NCBI GenBank assembly: GCA_965204295.1
Contig: OZ241973.1
Location: 2,914,001 to 2,978,000, forward strand
Direction: 5' to 3'
Source: JAWKWH01 sp965204295
GTDB taxonomy: Bacteria > Pseudomonadota > Alphaproteobacteria > Rhizobiales > Rhizobiaceae
Length of the DNA: 64,000 nucleotides
Below the pieces are notes generated by a model, which worked only from the letters and a program-made list of their open reading frames with translations, did not search any database and was not told where the DNA came from. Both the position numbers and the translations under genes were made by a program. Below are positions 9,274 through 17,085 of the stretch, piece by piece; the stretch's first letter is position 1, and each line of letters begins with the position of its first letter.

Positions 9274-10271
9274 CGCACCTCCTTGCGTGCGTTGCGCACG
9301 TTCCAGACGAGGATTGGCGTCACCAACAGCATGATGACCATCGCGCTGGCCGATCCAACGCCCCAGTCGAACGAGCGGAACAGCTTGTCATACATATAGT
9401 TGGCCAGGACCTGCGTTTCCCACTGGCCATTGGTCATCGCGAAAACGATGTCGAAGATCTTCAGAACCACCAGCGTGATCGTGGTCCAGACAACGACGAT
9501 GGTGCCCATGATCTGCGGCACCTTGATCTTGAAGAAGATCTGAAAAGGATTGGCCCCGTCGATGATGGCGGCCTCGACTGTTTCCTCGGGGATACCGCGC
9601 AGGGCGGCGGACAGGATCACCATTGCGAATCCGGTCTGGATCCAGACCAGCACAATCATCAGGAAAAAGTTGTTCCAGAGGGGTGTGGTCAGCCAGATCT
9701 GCGGTTCACTGCCGCCAAGGGCGAGATAGATCGCGTTCAACACGCCAATCTGGTCCTGATCGATGGGTCGCGCGTCATAGACGAGCTTCCAGATCACCGC
9801 GGCGCCGACAAAGCTGATCGCCATCGGCATGAAGACCAGCGACTTGGCCAGGTTGCCCCAGGCGATCCGGTCGGTCAGTTGCGCGGCCAGAAGTCCGAAG
9901 GCGGTCGACAGCGCCGGCACGATCAACAGCCACAGGAAGTTGTTGCGCAGCGCCTCCCAGAACTTGGCCTCGCCGAACATCTGCCGGTAATTCGCCAGTC
10001 CCACGAAGGCCCCGCCCGCGTCACGGTCGGTGACCGACAGACGCAGCGTCTCGAAGACCGGGTAGGCCAGATAGAGGCCAAGCGCGAAAATCGCCGGAAA
10101 CAGGAACAGCCACGGCCGGACCATGTTTGCGCGGTTGATGTTGCGCCCGGCGTTTTCGCCCTTGGCGGGGAATAACACCTTGTCGAGAAACCGGTTGGAG
10201 AAATAGAAATATCCGATACAACCGCCCACACCGATGATGATGGTCAGCAAACCCTGCAATGCTGGGTGCAC
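9270..10271 (-). CDS. aglF: alpha-glucoside ABC transporter permease AglF
   Basis: 333 residues with about eight hydrophobic segments, MalF/UgpA-like. The EAA motif for ATPase contact reads EAAIIDGANPFQIFFK. It forms the membrane channel with AglG. It overlaps aglG by 4 nt at its 3' end and lies 84 nt downstream of aglE. The gap contains a stable stem-loop, a common arrangement that lets the binding protein be made in excess over the permeases. Confidence 0.9.
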   Translation of the reverse strand: MHPALQGLLTIIIGVGGCIGYFYFSNRFLDKVLFPAKGENAGRNINRANMVRPWLFLFPAIFALGLYLAYPVFETLRLSVTDRDAGGAFVGLANYRQMFGEAKFWEALRNNFLWLLIVPALSTAFGLLAAQLTDRIAWGNLAKSLVFMPMAISFVGAAVIWKLVYDARPIDQDQIGVLNAIYLALGGSEPQIWLTTPLWNNFFLMIVLVWIQTGFAMVILSAALRGIPEETVEAAIIDGANPFQIFFKIKVPQIMGTIVVVWTTITLVVLKIFDIVFAMTNGQWETQVLANYMYDKLFRSFDWGVGSASAMVIMLLVTPILVWNVRNARKEVR

Positions 10272-10308
10272 GTCCTCCCTCCCGGCTTCAATATCTTTTT
10301 TATTGGAC

Positions 10309-10328
10309 CCGGGCCGCCAATGGCCCGG
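10309..10328 (-). repeat. intercistronic stem-loop between aglE and aglF
   Basis: Perfect 7-bp inverted repeat CCGGGCC (10309-10315) / GGCCCGG (10322-10328) with a 6-base loop. No T-run follows on the minus strand, so it is not a classic terminator. In this position such a hairpin usually protects the 3' end of the upstream binding-protein message or acts as a partial attenuator (established pattern; function here inferred). Confidence 0.6.
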
Positions 10329-10355
10329 ATCGGTCGTTTCGATCTCTTGAAGGGG

Positions 10356-11621
10356 TCACTTCAGCGCGTCCCAGCTTTTCTGGATTTCAGCGGCCACGTC
10401 AGCGGCGGGCTTGCCGCCTGCGTAGTCGACCATACCGGTCCAGAAGCTGCCCGCGCCCACGCCGCCCGGCATCAGGTCGGATCCGTCGAAGCGGAATGTG
10501 GTGGCGCCCAGAAGGATCTCGTTCATCTTGGCCGTCGGTTCATCCGCAAACTTCGAGCTGTCGACACCCTTCAGCGGTGTCAGGAAGCCACCTTGCTCCA
10601 TCCAGACCTCGTGCGCTTCGGTGGTCTGCAGGAACGCGATCAGATCATGCGCGCCCTGGCTGTCATTGGTGATCGCCCAAAGCGTGCCTGCGCCAAGCAC
10701 CGGCTTGCCCAGGTCCTTGCCTTCGTAGGCCGGGAAATAGAAGAAATCGGCGTCCAGCCCGACCTCGGTATCCTCGGGGAAGAAGGCGGGGATGAACGAC
10801 GCCTGGCGGTGCATGTAGCACTGCGGCGGGCTGTCGAAGAGACCCTTGGGCGAATCGCGGAAATCGGTCGAGGCGACCACGCCCGCGCCGCCGGCGACAT
10901 AATCGTCGTTGCGGGCGAAGGCGCCGAACTCGTCGATCGCGGCGACGATGCGCTCGTCGGTGAACGGGATCGAGTTGTCGACCCAATCGTCATAGACATC
11001 GGGCGGCTGGGTGCGCAGCATCATTTCCTCGACCCAGTCGGTCGCGGGCCAGCCGGTCGCGCCGCCCGATCCCAGCCCGATGCACCATGGCGTCTCGCCG
11101 TCGGCCGTGATCAGGTCGGTCAACGCCTTCAATTCTTCCATCGTCTCGGGAATCTCGTAGCCCGCATCCTCAAAATTTTCCGGCACGTACCAGACCAGCG
11201 ATTTCACGTCGACCTTGTAGAAAAAGCCATACAGGTCGTCTTCGCCATCCGGCCCCTCATAGGCGCCAAGCGCCACCCAGGACGGGCCCGCGGCATAGTT
11301 TTCCTCGATCCATTCGGCGATGCCGTCGGCAAGCGGCGTCAGAAAGCCGCGACTGGCCATATCGGCGGCCAGGCCCGGCTGCGGGAACACGGCGACGTTC
11401 GGGGCCGATCCGGCTTCGGCATCCACCATGATCTGCTGCTCGAAGCTGTCGGAGCCGACATAGCGAACATCGTGGCCAGACCGCTCGGCGAAGACGGCCA
11501 GAACGCTTTCGACCGCTTCCTGGTCCGGGCCCAGCCAGGGGCCGAACACGGTGACCTGTTCGGCCTGCGCCGCCCCGGCGGTAAGCGCAATCGCGGCGGC
11601 GGTGTAAAGCATTTGTCTCAT
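10356..11621 (-). CDS. aglE: alpha-glucoside-binding periplasmic protein
   Basis: 421 residues. The first 21 form a signal peptide (short basic start, hydrophobic alanine-rich core, AQA-type cleavage site before EQVTVFGPW). The rest is a family 1 extracellular sugar-binding protein (MalE/UgpB class) that delivers the sugar to AglFGK. Tryptophan-rich segments such as TGWPATDWVEE are typical of sugar-binding clefts. It is the first gene of the operon: the promoter and operator-like repeats lie 50-120 nt upstream. The assignment rests on family resemblance plus the complete aglEFGAK order. Confidence 0.92.
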   Translation of the reverse strand: MRQMLYTAAAIALTAGAAQAEQVTVFGPWLGPDQEAVESVLAVFAERSGHDVRYVGSDSFEQQIMVDAEAGSAPNVAVFPQPGLAADMASRGFLTPLADGIAEWIEENYAAGPSWVALGAYEGPDGEDDLYGFFYKVDVKSLVWYVPENFEDAGYEIPETMEELKALTDLITADGETPWCIGLGSGGATGWPATDWVEEMMLRTQPPDVYDDWVDNSIPFTDERIVAAIDEFGAFARNDDYVAGGAGVVASTDFRDSPKGLFDSPPQCYMHRQASFIPAFFPEDTEVGLDADFFYFPAYEGKDLGKPVLGAGTLWAITNDSQGAHDLIAFLQTTEAHEVWMEQGGFLTPLKGVDSSKFADEPTAKMNEILLGATTFRFDGSDLMPGGVGAGSFWTGMVDYAGGKPAADVAAEIQKSWDALK

Positions 11622-11672
11622 GGATTTCCTCCCGTTGCGACGCCTCGGCGGGCGCCTTTCGAAACATACGGC

Positions 11673-11742
11673 AAACGCTCCAGCGTGACGCTGAAGCGTT
11701 TTGAACGAGCGTCACATTCAAATATTGCCTGCCAAGTGTCAA
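11673..11742 (-). promoter_or_regulatory. agl operon promoter with paired LacI-type operators
   Basis: On the minus strand a -35 TTGACA (11742-11737) is followed after 17 bases by GAATGT (11719-11714) as -10. Around and downstream lie nested inverted repeats: AAACGCT (11673-11679) with AGCGTTT (11695-11701), CAGCGTGACGCTG (11681-11693), and TGACGCT (11686-11692) with AGCGTCA (11708-11714). The two AnCGnT cores are 21 bp apart, two helical turns, as expected for a LacI-family repressor binding side by side. No regulator gene of that family is next to the operon. Confidence 0.6.
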
Positions 11743-11834
11743 CTCACGATCCGGCCGGAATGTCAGAGCCTGATCGGAAATGCCTGACACCACCGAAGGG
11801 TTCGAGATTCCGCCCTGCCGACGGATCTGCATCG

Positions 11835-12115
11835 CAATGGTTCACCAGAAGGCGACTGGCGCAAATGAGGAACTCAGGTTCAGGTCATCGGGCGTTCGGG
11901 CGTCGGCCTGACAATCAAGATCGCGGCGTTGGTGGATGGGCTCGGCAATCTGGTCCGTTTCCTGCTTCTGCCCGGACAGGCGCACGATATGAAGGGCGTG
12001 GCGATCGGAGGCATTTCGCCCGGGAAATCCGCGATATGCTTGCGGGTTCTGTCTCCGACGACGAAACGAGAAGGCGAATGGGGATCGCCACCCGTCGGTA
12101 TGCGAAACGATAATC
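11835..12115 (+). pseudogene. decayed IS5-family transposase fragment
   Basis: Three frames must be combined: HQKATGANEE (from about 11839), then GRSGVGLTIKIAALVDGLGN and RFLLLPGQAHDMKGV (about 11888-12000) which match the central DDE region of IS5-type transposases, then RRMGIATRRYAK (about 12078-12112) corresponding to their conserved C-terminal RRIATRYDK motif. The part between, with the second catalytic aspartate, is largely gone. It is a relic that marks an old insertion just outside the restriction-modification genes. Confidence 0.7.
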
Positions 12116-12397
12116 CACCTGGTTTCGCAATCAGTGCGGTCCTGAATGGAAGCGGATTCCTTCCGGCCGTGAGATTCGCCGGAGTTCAACGGGCGGCGTT
12201 TGACGTTTCACAACTGTCGCCTGTCTCCTGTCGCGAACACGGAAAACTCGCGCGCATGGCCAAGCGTTCCGAGTCGGACCGAAGCACAGCCGGCGTTGAT
12301 CCGATGCGAGGCGTAACCTTGAGAAGAATCATGAGTTTCAAGACCGAAGCGGCCTCCTTGAAATTTCACGAGGCGGAAGTTGCATTTTGGGGGAGCA
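12116..12397 (+). other. gene-free stretch upstream of the restriction-modification operon
   Basis: I see no supported gene here. A possible promoter for the operon is TTGAAA (12358-12363), 17 bases, TGCATT (12381-12386), which is a weak match. The ribosome binding site GGGGGAG lies just before the ATG at 12398. Confidence 0.35.
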
Positions 12398-12574
12398 ATG
12401 TACGATAGTGCCCTGAATTCGGCGGACACGATGCGGGTTTCGATTCAACCGCGCGTGAAGAAGGGAAATTTCCATGGCGAAAAGGGCATTGCCGTGCGCC
12501 GCATGATTGGCAAACGGCTCAAGTACAAAGCCCTGATCGCCGATAACGGGCCGGACGCGGGGACGCGGCCATGA
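12398..12574 (+). CDS. 58-residue basic protein, first gene of the restriction-modification operon
   Basis: The ATG at 12398 follows a strong ribosome binding site (GGGGGAG), and the stop overlaps the methylase start as ATGA, a sign of translational coupling. The product is 58 residues and lysine/arginine-rich in the middle (VKKGNFHGEKG, VRRMIGKRLKYK). I do not recognise a family. It lacks the length and pattern of the helix-turn-helix controller (C) proteins found in some restriction-modification operons, but a regulatory or DNA-binding role would fit its charge and position. It could also be a short open frame used only to time methylase translation. Confidence 0.45.
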   Translation: MYDSALNSADTMRVSIQPRVKKGNFHGEKGIAVRRMIGKRLKYKALIADNGPDAGTRP

Positions 12575-13443
12575 CGGCGGCGCCGGCGTTTCCGGCCTCG
12601 CGGGTTCCGGTTCCCAATGTCGCCGCCGTCCCGCAACGTTCCCCTTTGCGCTACCCCGGCGGTAAAACGTGGCTGGTCCCGCATATCCGCGAATGGCTGA
12701 CCGCCACAAAGCCCGAAATTCTCATCGAACCCTTCGCCGGCGGCGCCATTGTCTCGCTGACGGCGGTTATGGAGGATCTGGTCGGCGAGGCGATCATGTT
12801 GGAGATCGACCGCGACGTAGCCGCATTCTGGCGTTCGGCGATGGAAAGCGGCGCGACGTTGAGCGAGTGGATTCTCCAATTCGAGCCGACCCATGCGGCG
12901 CTCAATCGAATGTGTGAAAGGCCGCCCGCGACGGTCGCCGAACATGGTTTCAGAACCTTGGTTTTGAACCGCACCAGACGCGGCGGCATCCTCGCGCCCG
13001 GCGCATCGTTCACGCGGCGAGGCGAGAACGGAAAGGGCCTGTTGTCGCGCTGGTATCCCGAAACGCTCGCCGCTCGCATTGAGACAATTCAGGAATACGC
13101 CGACCGCCTGATTTTTCTCGAAGGCGATGGCTTGAAGACATTGCCTGTTCTGCTGGCGGGTTGGGGCAAGCGCGCGGCCGTGTTTCTCGACCCGCCTTAT
13201 ACGGCCCCGCGCGGCAAGCGCGCCGGGTCGCGTCTTTACGCGCACAACGAAATCGATCACGCTCGGTTGTTCGAGATTCTGGCCCGGCACCGGCCTAACT
13301 TCCTCATGACCTATGACGCGGCCCCGGAAATCGTCGATCTTGTCCACAAATACGACTTCGATGCGGCCGGCATCATGATGAAAAACACGCATCACAACCG
13401 GGTTGCGGAATTGATTATCACGTCGCAGCCGCTTTTCGCATGA
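12571..13443 (+). CDS. D12-class DNA adenine (N6) methyltransferase
   Basis: 290 residues. Motifs in Dam/D12 order are visible: RYPGGK (residues 27-32) at the N-terminal SAM-binding region, EPFAGGA (53-59) as motif I, and the catalytic DPPY at 207-210. The family methylates adenine N6 in a short DNA target. It overlaps the NotI-like nuclease gene by 4 nt, so it is very probably the protective partner of that nuclease. The N-terminal 20 residues (proline/alanine-rich) are extra compared with short Dam proteins. The location between transposase relics and the ilv genes fits a mobile restriction-modification unit. Confidence 0.9.
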   Translation: MTAAPAFPASRVPVPNVAAVPQRSPLRYPGGKTWLVPHIREWLTATKPEILIEPFAGGAIVSLTAVMEDLVGEAIMLEIDRDVAAFWRSAMESGATLSEWILQFEPTHAALNRMCERPPATVAEHGFRTLVLNRTRRGGILAPGASFTRRGENGKGLLSRWYPETLAARIETIQEYADRLIFLEGDGLKTLPVLLAGWGKRAAVFLDPPYTAPRGKRAGSRLYAHNEIDHARLFEILARHRPNFLMTYDAAPEIVDLVHKYDFDAAGIMMKNTHHNRVAELIITSQPLFA

Positions 13444-14273
13444 GCGGATACGGTATTGCCGAATGGTTTGGTGAACCGTTTGCCGCCATGTCCGCCGTGC
13501 GCCGTCGCGCACTGGCCCGCGTGGCGCTGGGGCGCGACAACGAACCTCCGCCATGTCCGTTTCAACCAGGCCGCCCGGCATGCAAAAAACGTGGCGGTGT
13601 CTGTTCGATTCAAGCCGAAGGCAGCGAGCCCGTTGTCATCTGCCCGCGCCGTTTTGAGCAAGGGAACCTGCTACCCGTCTGGTTGGCCCGTATCGCGGGC
13701 TTCGATCAGGTGTATACGGCGCGTGAAGTTCCGTTCATGCGCAATCCTGAAACCGGAAAGGCCGCCGGACGGGTCGATCTGATTGTCGCCAATGATGCGA
13801 AGGCGACGGAATGGTACGGGCTGGAAATTCAGGCCGTTTACTTCTCGGGGCGCGGCATGGATTCCGAATTTGAGACTTTATTGACCGACGACGGCCCCGA
13901 ACCGCCCGCGCCCGCCGAGTTCCGCCGCCCGGACTGGCGATCGTCGAGCGCCAAGCGCCTCATGCCGCAACTCGAAATCAAAGCGCCCACGCTGCGCCGA
14001 TGGGGAACCAAATTGGCCGTCGCGGTCGATTGGCCGTTCTTTGCCGCCATCGGCGGGAAAAGCGCCGAACCGTTGAGCGACCTGGACGACGGCGATATTA
14101 TCTGGTTGGTCCCGCGGATCGACGACGATTTCCAACTGCGTGAATATCATTGCGAAGTTTTGTCGCTGGAAGCATCGAGCCGAAAACTGCTGGCCGCGGA
14201 GACGGTGAAACGCCGGGAGTTCGAGACCGTCGCGCGTTGCAAGTTGGAGCACCTGGAAATCGGGGAAGAATAA
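13440..14273 (+). CDS. NotI-like type II restriction endonuclease
   Basis: 277 residues. Four cysteines, C39, C48, C55 and C68 (CPFQPGRPAC, GGVC, VICPRRF), match the iron-binding Cys4 N-terminal domain characteristic of NotI. A PD-(D/E)XK-type core follows: E96, D113 in RVDLIV, and E129-I-Q131 in YGLEIQ, the ExQ variant seen in NotI. The enzyme would cut a specific double-stranded DNA sequence protected by the methylase encoded just upstream (4-nt overlap). Because the partner is an adenine methylase, the target should contain an A, unlike the NotI site GCGGCCGC (inference). Active residues are intact, so the nuclease looks functional. Confidence 0.85.
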   Translation: MSGYGIAEWFGEPFAAMSAVRRRALARVALGRDNEPPPCPFQPGRPACKKRGGVCSIQAEGSEPVVICPRRFEQGNLLPVWLARIAGFDQVYTAREVPFMRNPETGKAAGRVDLIVANDAKATEWYGLEIQAVYFSGRGMDSEFETLLTDDGPEPPAPAEFRRPDWRSSSAKRLMPQLEIKAPTLRRWGTKLAVAVDWPFFAAIGGKSAEPLSDLDDGDIIWLVPRIDDDFQLREYHCEVLSLEASSRKLLAAETVKRREFETVARCKLEHLEIGEE

Positions 14274-14403
14274 CGACGATGAATGGCAAAAGCGAAAAAT
14301 GATGTCCGCCACCGCAGGGTCCTGGCTCGGGGCTATCAACCGAACAAACCTGACCCGTCTTGTTGTCCTTCCGTACCTATAGTTCTGCGCGACGGACGGG
14401 TGC

Positions 14404-14432
14404 TTGACGCATCGGGAAAAGCCGCATAGATT
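14404..14432 (+). promoter_or_regulatory. ilvB: promoter of the ilvBN operon
   Basis: -35 TTGACG (14404-14409) preceded by C, a 17-base spacer, and -10 TAGATT (14427-14432). The expected transcription start falls at about 14439, the A of the leader-peptide ATG, so the leader would be translated from a leaderless message, as described for other alphaproteobacterial amino-acid attenuators. Confidence 0.65.
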
Positions 14433-14438
14433 GCGGCC

Positions 14439-14492
14439 ATGAGCGAATTGACTGTTCTCGTGGTGGGTTTGCGCGTGGGCAAGGTGGTGTAG
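14439..14492 (+). CDS. ilvB leader peptide (attenuation)
   Basis: A 17-residue frame, MSELTVLVVGLRVGKVV, in which nine residues are leucine or valine (three Leu, six Val), ending at TAG 14490-14492. Immediately around its stop is a hairpin GGTGG/CCACC (14483-14497), and 30 bases on is a terminator before ilvB. This is the standard layout for attenuation: when charged Leu/Val tRNAs are scarce the ribosome stalls in the leader and transcription continues into ilvBN. Too short for ordinary gene calling. No ribosome binding site is seen; the ATG coincides with the predicted transcription start. Confidence 0.8.
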   Translation: MSELTVLVVGLRVGKVV

Positions 14493-14524
14493 CCACCGGG
14501 CGAAAGCACCCCATGCGCGACGAC

Positions 14525-14548
14525 CGGGCCCTTTACGGGGCCTTTTTT
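14525..14548 (+). terminator. attenuator terminator of the ilvBN leader
   Basis: GGCCC (14527-14531), loop, GGGCC (14538-14542), then six T (14543-14548). It lies between the Leu/Val-rich leader peptide and the ilvB start at 14609, so it terminates transcription when branched-chain amino acids are plentiful. Confidence 0.8.
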
Positions 14549-14608
14549 AATTCCGGCGGCGAAGCTGAATCGCCCCGGGCGCGGGAAACGACAAAACGGA
14601 CAGGACCG

Positions 14609-16396
14609 ATGAACAACGAAACCAGTGAAACCGGACGACGGGAGATGACCGGAGCGGAGATGGTCGTTCAGGCCCTCAGGGACAATGGGGTCAAGCACAT
14701 ATTCGGGTATCCGGGCGGTGCGGTGCTGCCGATCTACGACGAATTGTTTCAGCAGGAGGAGTTGGAGCACATACTGGTCCGGCACGAGCAGGGAGCCGGT
14801 CACGCCGCCGAAGGATATGCCCGCTCGACCGGCACGGCCGGGGTGCTGCTGGTGACGTCCGGACCCGGCGCCACAAACGCGGTCACCGCGCTTCAGGACG
14901 CGCTGATGGATTCGGTCCCGCTCGTCTGCATAACCGGACAGGTGCCGACGCCGCTCATCGGTTCCGATGCTTTCCAGGAATGCGACACCGTCGGAATCAC
15001 CCGCCCGTGCACAAAACACAATTGGCTGGTGAAGGACGTCGACAAACTGTCGGCGGTCATTCACGAGGCGTTTCACGTCGCGACCACAGGGCGGCCCGGT
15101 CCGGTCGTCGTCGACATTCCCAAGGACATTCAGTTCGCCACCGGCATGTACACGCCGCCGCTGGAAGCGCCGCGCACCAGCTATCGACCCAGACTGCAAG
15201 GCGACATGGAGCGGATCGGGGCCGCGATCGGGTTGATGGCCTCGGCTGTCAGACCGGTCATCTATTCGGGCGGCGGCGTGATCAACTCCGGTCCGGAAGC
15301 GAGCCGTCTGCTGCGCGAACTGGTCGAATTGACCGGCTTTCCAATCACTTCGACCCTGATGGGACTGGGCGCCTATCCGGCGTCCGGCGACAACTGGATC
15401 GGCATGCTCGGCATGCATGGAACCTACGAGGCGAACATGGCCATGCACGATTGCGATGTCATGCTGTGCGTCGGCGCACGGTTTGACGACCGGATCACCG
15501 GGCGGCTCGACGCGTTCTCGCCGGACTCGCAAAAGATCCACATCGATATCGATCCGTCCTCGCTGAACAAGAATGTCCGGGTGGACATTCCGATTCTCGG
15601 CGATGTCGGCCGTGTTCTGGAGGACATGGTCCGTTCGTGGCGCGCGTCCGCCGGCGCGGCTCGAAGCGCGCTTGATCCCTGGTGGGAGCGGATCGCCCGC
15701 TGGCGGGCGAGGAATTCTCTTGCCTACGCGCCGAGCAGGGACGTGATAATGCCGCAGTTCGCGGTCGAGCGCCTGTATGCCGCGTCGAAGGACCGCGATA
15801 CCTTCATCACCACGGAAGTGGGGCAGCATCAGATGTGGGCGGCGCAGTTTTTCGGTTTCGAGGAGCCGAACCGCTGGATGACCTCCGGCGGGCTCGGAAC
15901 CATGGGATACGGGCTTCCGGCGGCCCTGGGCGTTCAGATCGCCCATCCGGACAGCCTCGTCATCGACATCGCCGGAGACGCCTCGGTGTTGATGACCGTT
16001 CAGGAAATGTCCTGTGCGGTGCAGCATGACGCGCCGATCAAGATCTTCATCTTGAACAACCAGTATATGGGCATGGTGCGGCAGTGGCAGCAACTGCTTC
16101 ACGGCAACCGGCTTTCGCACTCCTACACCGAGGCGCTTCCCGATTTCGTCAAGCTCGCCGAGGCGTATGGCGCGCATGGAATCCGTTGCGACAAACCCGG
16201 CGAGCTTGACGCCGCCATCGACGAGATGATCTCGGTGGACAGGCCCGTTATATTCGATTGCCGGGTCGCCAATCTCGCCAACTGTTTCCCGATGATTCCC
16301 TCCGGAAAGGCGCATAACGAAATGCTGCTTCCCGATGAGGCGACGGATGAGACGGTCGCCAATGCGATCGGCGCTGCGGGAAGGGAACTGGTGTGA
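14609..16396 (+). CDS. ilvB: acetolactate synthase large (catalytic) subunit
   Basis: 595 residues from the ATG at 14609, preceded by GGACAGGACCG. A longer frame from 14513 would be translated through the attenuator and is rejected. It is a ThDP-dependent enzyme condensing pyruvate with pyruvate or 2-oxobutyrate in valine, leucine and isoleucine synthesis. The catalytic glutamate is E60 in RHEQGAGH, with the neighbouring FGYPGG segment; the ThDP/metal motif begins GDASVLM and ends ILNNQY in the C-terminal third. It needs the small regulatory subunit IlvN encoded 34 nt downstream. Expression is probably controlled by the Leu/Val leader attenuator. Confidence 0.95.
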   Translation: MNNETSETGRREMTGAEMVVQALRDNGVKHIFGYPGGAVLPIYDELFQQEELEHILVRHEQGAGHAAEGYARSTGTAGVLLVTSGPGATNAVTALQDALMDSVPLVCITGQVPTPLIGSDAFQECDTVGITRPCTKHNWLVKDVDKLSAVIHEAFHVATTGRPGPVVVDIPKDIQFATGMYTPPLEAPRTSYRPRLQGDMERIGAAIGLMASAVRPVIYSGGGVINSGPEASRLLRELVELTGFPITSTLMGLGAYPASGDNWIGMLGMHGTYEANMAMHDCDVMLCVGARFDDRITGRLDAFSPDSQKIHIDIDPSSLNKNVRVDIPILGDVGRVLEDMVRSWRASAGAARSALDPWWERIARWRARNSLAYAPSRDVIMPQFAVERLYAASKDRDTFITTEVGQHQMWAAQFFGFEEPNRWMTSGGLGTMGYGLPAALGVQIAHPDSLVIDIAGDASVLMTVQEMSCAVQHDAPIKIFILNNQYMGMVRQWQQLLHGNRLSHSYTEALPDFVKLAEAYGAHGIRCDKPGELDAAIDEMISVDRPVIFDCRVANLANCFPMIPSGKAHNEMLLPDEATDETVANAIGAAGRELV

Positions 16397-16430
16397 CCGC
16401 CGCCGCAGCGAAACAAGGGGAATAGCAAAC

Positions 16431-17003
16431 ATGAACGCCAGCCTTCAGCCGACCGGCTCGGCCTATTTCATCGCGAAGGAAACCGAGGCGCCGGAAAGCC
16501 ATACGCTGTCGATTCTGGTCGACAACGAGCCGGGCGTGCTCGCGCGCGTCATCGGCCTGTTTTCCGGGCGCGGCTACAATATCGAGAGCCTGACCGTTTC
16601 GGAGACCGAGCACGAAAAGCACCTGTCGCGGATAACGATCGTCACCCAGGGCACGCCGCATGTTCTCGATCAGATCCGCCATCAGCTTGAGCGGATCGTG
16701 CCGGTCCATCGCGTTGTCGATCTCACCGTGCGCGCCCGCGAGTTCGGACACGACAAGCCGCTGGAGCGCGAACTTGCGCTGGTCAAGGTTGCCGGTTCGG
16801 GGGATTCGCGGGTGGAGGCGCTGCGGCTCGCCGATGCGTTCCGCGCACAGGTGATCGATGCGAATACCGAGCATTTCACATTCGAGATCACCGGCAGAAC
16901 GTCGAAGATCGAGCAGTTCATCGCCATCATGACGCCGCTCGGCCTCGTCGAGGTCTGCCGCACCGGCGTGGCGGCCATGAATCGCGGCTCACGGGGTATG
17001 TAG
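16431..17003 (+). CDS. ilvN: acetolactate synthase small (regulatory) subunit
   Basis: 190 residues. The N-terminal ACT domain (about residues 23-95) contains LSILVDNEPGVLARV and the GRGYNIESL motif that binds the feedback inhibitor valine; a second ACT-like domain forms the C-terminal half. The start at 16431 follows AAGGGGAATAGCAAAC; the open frame runs further left but only within ilvB. The protein stabilises and regulates the catalytic subunit. Also called IlvH in many genomes. Confidence 0.94.
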   Translation: MNASLQPTGSAYFIAKETEAPESHTLSILVDNEPGVLARVIGLFSGRGYNIESLTVSETEHEKHLSRITIVTQGTPHVLDQIRHQLERIVPVHRVVDLTVRAREFGHDKPLERELALVKVAGSGDSRVEALRLADAFRAQVIDANTEHFTFEITGRTSKIEQFIAIMTPLGLVEVCRTGVAAMNRGSRGM

Positions 17004-17085
17004 ACATCAATGAATCGGAGCGCCCGCAAGCGGCCGCGATCCGTTCTTCTTGCCGCCCGCACCCGAATCCTGCCACAACCCCGCC

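Noticed and set aside
10266..12113. A 615-residue forward open frame opposite aglE running into the IS5 relic
   Set aside because: Its sequence lacks any family motif over aglE, and only the last 70 residues make sense, as one of the frames of the decayed transposase.
14513..14608. Longer ilvB start at 14513
   Set aside because: It would be translated through the attenuator hairpin and T-run; the ATG at 14609 has its own ribosome binding site and gives the usual N-terminus.
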